From positions 92,063 through 103,597 of the forward strand of contig CAMPET010000245.1 in NCBI GenBank assembly GCA_946803715.1: DNA of 11,535 bases. The letters run 5' to 3'. The translations under genes were made by a program, and so were the position numbers. The notes under the pieces are model-generated. The model was not told where the DNA came from and ran no database searches. It saw only the letters and a list, made by a program, of their open reading frames with translations. How positions within the stretch are numbered: position 1 is the first letter of the stretch; each line of letters starts with the position of its first letter. Shown in pieces: positions 6,913 through 11,535 of this stretch. The DNA comes from Beroe ovata. Taxonomy: Eukaryota > Ctenophora > Nuda > Beroida > Beroidae.

Positions 6913-7212
6913 TACCAAATTGATCAGAACTATAAATGAGGAGTCCTTGGGTCGATACCCCTAACCCTGAGTCATGCTCGCCTTGACTGCTATGCAACAC
7001 CTCTGACCGCTACAAGGAGCCCTTTTCTTCCATCAGAAATGAATAAATAACAGTAGCGTGTCCTCGTGAGAGTTGCATATCGTTATGAGCGACCCATACT
7101 TTTATGGATGACTTGTTACGCCCTCACCTGCTAACCTGGGCCTTAACGAGGGTTGATAACATGTTTTGGAGCCCGATGCGGGGCTCCTTAGTCAGTTCTG
7201 ATCAAGTTGGTA
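6913..7212. repeat. ~300 bp segment with inverted ends, copy B
   Basis: This is the copy B counterpart of 18-317. The inverted arms extend to about 32-34 bp here: 6913-6946 pairs with 7181-7212. The pairing covers TACCAA-TTGATCAGAACT and, after a few mismatches, GGAGTCC against GGGCTCC. The right arm also forms a local hairpin, GGAGCCC (7168-7174) with GGGCTCC (7181-7187). Copy B therefore preserves the ancestral ends better. No transposase is visible. Confidence 0.6.
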
Positions 7213-7521
7213 GACAATTTTTCACCATACTCATTACTCATTGACATTTTCCTTCATTCACCGATTTCATTCAACTCATTTTGCAATTCAGATTTCACTC
7301 ACATTTTCATTAGCACACTCACCTTTTCATTGTCAACACACTTTTTATTTCAATTAGCTCAATTCCATTTCCACAGTAGCTCGCAGACTTTGCGTACGTA
7401 CCAAGCCATGTTATTTTTATCATATCCACATTTTATTTATTTCAACTTTCAGTTTTGTTTTCGAGTAGTAATGCGCACAACGACCGTCGACCAGCATGTC
7501 CCCATTCAATCATAGCCATTT

Positions 7522-7725
7522 TCATTTATATTTATATATACTACAGCTGAATGTACCTGTCGTAAGTTGTGAATGTCCTGTTAGTGGTATAGATGAATCG
7601 TCTAAGTAAGGGCCGTTTTGTAACCCAAAAGAGGTTAAGGTAGGAACCAAACAGCTAACCATCTCTCCTACTAACATAGATTCAGGGATAACCCCGATAA
7701 TTTTGGCACAAACTCGAAGAGTAAC
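7522..7725 (-). pseudogene. Relic resembling DIRS-type RNase H region, copy B
   Basis: This is the copy B counterpart of 604-822. It reads VTLRVCAKIIG, then the VG motif, then YLDDSSIPLTGHSQLTTG, after which indels shift the frame and a stop follows at 7522-7524. No ATG precedes it. Homology to copy A is certain at DNA level. The assignment to a retrotransposon rests on motif spacing recalled from the family and is tentative. Confidence 0.35.
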
Positions 7726-8038
7726 CAACAGTGCAGTGGATCACGATTAACAGAGCGGACAGAACTCACAATAATCGAGAGACGAGGACGAGATCGGAGA
7801 TAAGATGAAAGCAAGATCGGAGACAAGAGAGACGGTATTTCTAGTCGAGGATAGAGAGAAGACCAGAGAAGAAGAGGATGATTATTGTAGGACGTGAGTA
7901 GATTGCTGTTCTGTTCGCACTATGTAGCTGTTTTTGGGAAATTTCGGCACTTCTGCCGCTGACTTTCATCTAAGATTTTGCCGGCATAAATCAAATTTCT
8001 CCCTGGTATCTGGACAAAATCCTAGCCTATCATTCTTT

Positions 8039-8056
8039 CTAGTCTGGAAAGACTAG
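8039..8056. repeat. Hairpin CTAGTCT-GGAA-AGACTAG, copy B
   Basis: This is the copy B version of the 1141-1158 hairpin. The arms are shortened to 7 bp by one C-to-A change, and the loop is GGAA. Confidence 0.55.
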
Positions 8057-8157
8057 TGTATATCGATATGATTTTCATATATCTAGCTAGGCCTTCATAT
8101 TCGTACCTAGTTTTCATGTAGTCTTTGGTAACGTACTCATGTAGTATATTCTAAAAG

Positions 8158-8450
8158 GTGTTTGTTCGTGTTTGCTTGTGTGTGATTGATTGTAGACCGT
8201 GTTTGTATGTCACTGTTTGTTTGCGATTGTTTGTATGCGAATGTTTGAACGTCATGTTATGTGACTGTTGTTTGTAGGCATATGTTTTTGTACGTGATTG
8301 CTTGTTCGTGACTGTCTGTACGTTATGGTCTGTATATAATTGTTTGTGATTTTGTTTGTGATTGTTCGTATGTATTGTTTGATTGTTTGTGGGTGATTGT
8401 TGTATGTGGATGTTGTATGAGGTTGTTCGTAGCATTCAATAGTAGTTATA
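8158..8450. repeat. TG-rich degenerate tandem tract, copy B
   Basis: Collinear with 1258-1545, with many identical words and scattered substitutions. The complementary frames differ from copy A, which argues against coding. Confidence 0.8.
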
Positions 8451-8547
8451 GTTATCTTATTCACACCCTAGGTATTTGCGTCACCTGCACCCATATTTTA
8501 GCTCTGCGGTATTGTTCTATTGTAGAAACCAGTTCACGTTTACTAAC

Positions 8548-8583
8548 CTGTAGGCTGTAGTAATACTGTAGGCTGTAGTAATA
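8548..8583. repeat. 18-bp tandem pair, copy B only
   Basis: CTGTAGGCTGTAGTAATA occurs twice head to tail just before the minisatellite. Copy A has only CCTGTAGTAATACTCG at this place (about 1645-1660). This is a recent slippage event. Confidence 0.8.
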
Positions 8584-8597
8584 CTCGATGTTAGGTG

Positions 8598-8970
8598 CCG
8601 TATATTGTCGTATATTGTCGTTTGTATGTCGTATATTGTCGTATATTGTCGTATGTATGTCGTATATTGTCGTATATTGTCGTATGTTTGTCGTATATTG
8701 TCTCATATGTTATTGTCGTAGATATTGTAGTGCATATCGTCATATATTGTCGTATATATGTTGTGTAATGTGTAAAGTGTCGGACATTGTCGGATATTGT
8801 CGAATACTTGTCGTTTATTGTCGTATATGTCAAGTAGTCATACATAATGTCGTGTATATTGTCGTCTATGTATTTTTCGTACATTAAGTAAAATTGTCGC
8901 ATATATTGTCGTATATTATGTCGTATATATTGTCGTATATTGTCGTATAGGAGCTTTATATTGTCGTAGA
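8598..8970. repeat. 10-bp minisatellite (TCGTATATTG), copy B
   Basis: Same unit as 1671-2018. It is longer because a 31-bp higher-order block (10+10+11 bp) occurs three times in a row at 8599-8629, 8630-8660 and 8661-8691. The blocks differ only at two A/T positions of the 11-mer. The two extra blocks (62 bp) account for most of the net 55 bp length gain over copy A in this interval. Confidence 0.9.
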
Positions 8971-8979
8971 ATAATGTAG

Positions 8980-9059
8980 TCGAATGTGCATGTAATTAAG
9001 GTATGGCCATACCGACTCGATGAGTTGTTTGAATGTGAGCACTGTGAGGCGTGATGAAA
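8980..9059. other. 80 bp perfectly conserved block with palindrome, copy B
   Basis: Identical to 2030-2109. The palindrome GGTATGGCCATACC is at 9000-9013. It sits at the junction between the 10-bp minisatellite and the C-depleted tract, as in copy A. Confidence 0.7.
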
Positions 9060-9615
9060 GCGTAAAGTGAAATGTAAAGTGAAATGTAAAGTGAAATGTA
9101 AAGTGAAGTGAAGTGTATTGTGATAAAGTATGATGTATTGAAGTGAAGTGAGATTATATTGAAATGAAGTGAGGGGGTTATGATAAGTATTGTATTGAAA
9201 TGAAGTGATAATGTATTGAAGTGTAATGTATATGATATTGTGAAATGTATGATAAGTGATATGAGAAAGAATGGAGGGATCAGAAGGGGTTATGGGTTTG
9301 AAGGGGGTATTATAGGGGGGTATGGAAGGGTATGAAGGGGTTGAAGATGATGATGATGAGGATGATATTGTGATAAGTGTAATGAAGTTCAATGAATTGT
9401 GAAGTGTATGATATATGATATACGAGAATGGAGGGTTCGAAGGGGGTTAAACGGGATTCTAAGAGGATGAAAGGGGACGAAGAGTGGCTTGATGATATGT
9501 GGAATGATGTTGTGATAAGTTATGAGATATGTAAAGTGAAATGAGTATTGTGAAATGTATTTTGAGTATAAAGTGAATGAGAGAAAGATGATATTGATTT
9601 GAGATGTGGAGACTG
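9056..9615. repeat. C-depleted G/A/T tract, copy B
   Basis: Collinear with 2106-2690. It opens with four tandem 12-mers (GTAAAGTGAAAT three times, then GTAAAGTGAAGT; 9062-9109) that are blurred in copy A. Counting 9121-9360 gives 1 C in 240 bases. The longest open frame in the window (8916-9392, minus, 158 codons) lies mainly here and is a composition artefact. Confidence 0.85.
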
Positions 9616-9703
9616 ATGCGAGAGATGACAGTGACTCATATAGGTAACATGCACATTCGTACCACTGTGTTAATATATATTCGTACTATCTATAGTTTTT
9701 AGA

Positions 9704-9877
9704 AGGAATGGTTATTCTCTGCCAGTGAGAATGGCGCAGTAGACAGACCTTACTTGACTCATCCGACGTTATGACATGACTACTACAACAATCTGCACTA
9801 CTCTCACACTGTTGGCAACAGCTCGCTGTGCGTGATTCGCGACCACTGCACAGTGAGCCACTGAGATGACAATTCCC
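9704..9877. repeat. ~170 bp segment with inverted ends, copy B
   Basis: Counterpart of 2771-2940. The right arm (9846-9877) matches the copy A arm exactly, while the left arm (9704-9739) has several changes that weaken pairing. The internal CTGTTGGCAACAG is conserved. Unequal decay of the arms argues against selection on the stem. Confidence 0.45.
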
Positions 9878-9884
9878 TCGCCTA

Positions 9885-10270
9885 TATACATATGTGTGTG
9901 TCGCATATAAATATTGTGTGAGTATAATTAGTGTTAATTGTAAGTGTACGTATATATCGTGTAAGTACCTATAAGTGTAAGTGTATGTGTTATAATGAGT
10001 GGTTATGTAAGTGAGCCCAAGTGTTAGTCAGTGCGAGTGTAAGTGGGATATTGTAAGTGAGTGTATGACGTATAAGTGCATATAAGTAAATGCAAGTGTG
10101 AGTGTATTGTGTAAGACGTGTGCGTATAAGTATGTGTGCAATGTGCATGTGTCTGTGTGTCAATGTGTAAGTATATGTATAAGAACAAGATGTGCAAATG
10201 TATGACATGTACTGTGTAAGTAAGTGTACTCGTAAATGTTTGTAAGTTCTAAAATCAGTGTATCCAATTT
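9885..10270. repeat. GTAAGT-rich array, copy B
   Basis: Collinear with 2945-3340, with about ten exact GTAAGT hexamers, some at different positions. The word density is therefore retained though individual sites move. Confidence 0.8.
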
Positions 10271-10427
10271 TGTACAAGAGAACTTATAATTGAGTGTACC
10301 TGCAATGTAATGTAATTCTTATCTCTACAACTACCACATTAATTATAATAGGGTGACGCAATTTAGGATCACTTCGTATAGCATGATTCATCTCTGTAAT
10401 GTGATGCATATAAAATTATCCTAGCTT

Positions 10428-10512
10428 ATAGTTGTAAATTGTAAGTGTAAGTCGTTAGTGTGAGTTGTAAGTGTAAGTTGGCAGTGTATGTCATCAATTT
10501 AAGTTGTAAGTG
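10428..10512. repeat. Second GTAAGT array, copy B
   Basis: Counterpart of 3486-3572 with the same words in a different order and spacing, as expected for slippage. Confidence 0.75.
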
Positions 10513-10812
10513 CAGTTACCATAGCTTGTAGTTGAAATATATTAACTCAATTATCACCTATCATCACAATCACGACATGACGGTCGAAATTAGTGTACCA
10601 TTACTTTTACTCTATACTTTTAGTTTTTACTCAATACTTTTACTCTATATTTTCACGTAGAATATTTTGAATGTTTGTCAAGGTATGGTGGTGTCCTCAC
10701 AACTCACATGTGCGCTGCACCCAATGTCAATGTACCCACTACCCAGCCATTGTCAGTGTATGTCATATGTACCCATTCAATCAGCCAACTCTTCATAATC
10801 CATGGAAAGGCT

Positions 10813-11225
10813 AGAACCATCTGTCTTCATATGTTCACACATAGCTGGTAACACATGCATATCGCATAGCATATGCATGCCTGATGCATACCATATGACA
10901 GACCAAGCTGATCCAGGATCGTCTCACAGACTGTCTCACAGACAGTGGCAAAAACTTGGATTGGAAACATGCAGGACGAATTGGTAGCTCACACACAGAT
11001 TTCAACCAACAGTTGCTGGATTCGGCCGTGAACCTCCTGAACTGCAAAATGCTAGCACCAGTCGTCAGTCCGACATTATCAGTGACCGGTAATCCCGGGA
11101 ACCAGCAAGCCAGATGACAAAGTGGAGTAATAGAGTTACTCACTGACTTGGATAATGGGAAAGGACCATCTAGTTTCGCATAGAATCAACATGAGAGGAA
11201 CACCTATATCATGGAGACGGTGGAA
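10813..11225. repeat. Single-copy equivalent of the duplicated segment, copy B
   Basis: Starts AGAACCATCTGTCTTCATAT and aligns with 4183-4612. Copy B has no second member. It has its own small duplication of GTCTCACAGACTGTCTCACA around 10920-10940. The bottom-strand frame at 10835-11143 is not conserved with either member in copy A. Confidence 0.7.
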
Positions 11226-11535
11226 ACGGATGTAGTCATCGAGATAACAACAGTCGTGGACAACCCCAGTGGAGATCATCGGATCCTGAATGCAACGACA
11301 ATCTAAACCAATGGTAACCACAGTGCAGGTAGGTATAGCGGGATAACAGCTGGCAAGTCACACGGTGTGATTACTAGCATATACCAACATTTGAACCCAC
11401 ATGCTGATGTTTAAGTGCTAATCTATCGCACTAAATGCAGTTGACACATTCTACAACATGATTTTTATAATATACATCATATGATTACGGTAACATCCCA
11501 AAACATAAAAATCTGTGTGATTGAAAAAAAAAAAG
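11226..11535. other. Right part of copy B, cut by window end
   Basis: Aligns with 4613-4914, with more indels than the left part of the repeat. It ends in an A-run corresponding to the start of copy A's A-rich tract. No gene. Confidence 0.5.

Larger units (their letters stand above)
6896..11535. repeat. Long direct repeat, copy B (truncated by window end)
   Basis: This is the second copy of the segment that starts at position 1. It begins ATCATCGTTTTCCTTGGTAC and runs until the window ends in an A-run, which matches copy A near 4906-4914. It has three 31-bp higher-order units in the minisatellite where copy A has one. It also has an 18-bp tandem duplication (8548-8583) and a local duplication near 10603-10649. 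It has only a single version of the segment duplicated in copy A. Both copies decay independently, with indels in every open frame, as expected for non-coding DNA. Confidence 0.95.

Noticed and set aside
8916-9392. 158-codon minus-strand open frame, the longest in the window
   Set aside because: It lies mainly in the C-depleted tract. With almost no G on the minus strand, TAG and TGA stops cannot form. Its text is runs of S, T, H, F and L from the repeat, and copy A has no equivalent frame.

Overview
This window looks like non-coding eukaryotic DNA, probably from an invertebrate-type metazoan genome with moderate to low GC. No open frame longer than 158 codons exists, and the longest ones lie in low-complexity DNA. 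There are no bacterial gene features. The sequence is dominated by nested simple-sequence and minisatellite blocks. One ambiguous base (N at 4177) marks it as draft assembly. I found no rRNA, tRNA, snRNA or intact protein gene, and I cannot name the species.

The main structure is a long direct repeat. Positions 1-4914 (copy A) recur collinearly at 6896-11535 (copy B). About 2 kb (4915-6895) lies between them and is seen once. The start-to-start offset is 6895 bases. It is 6950 after the minisatellite and 6618 near the end, so the copies differ by internal expansions and deletions. Both window ends fall inside the repeat. The simplest reading is one and two-thirds units of a roughly 6.9 kb tandem macrosatellite, or alternatively a large direct duplication flanking a 2 kb segment.

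Each repeat copy has the same order of parts: (1) a ~300 bp segment bounded by inverted repeats; (2) a minus-strand relic resembling a DIRS-type retrotransposon RNase H region; (3) a TG-rich tract; (4) a 10-bp TCGTATATTG minisatellite; (5) an 80 bp block identical in both copies, containing a 14-bp palindrome; (6) about 550 bp of G/A/T DNA almost devoid of C; (7) a ~170 bp segment with ~32 bp inverted ends; (8) GTAAGT-rich arrays; (9) a complex part with a 346-bp-period tandem duplication in copy A only.

The single-copy 4915-6895 segment is AT-rich at first. It then holds two adjacent GC-rich hairpins, a more GC-rich stretch with a CCAAT box and a GTCACGTGAC palindrome, and splice-like signals near 6517-6694. 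No gene can be named there. Nothing indicates genes working together; the interest is in repeat architecture, strand asymmetry and structure-forming DNA.
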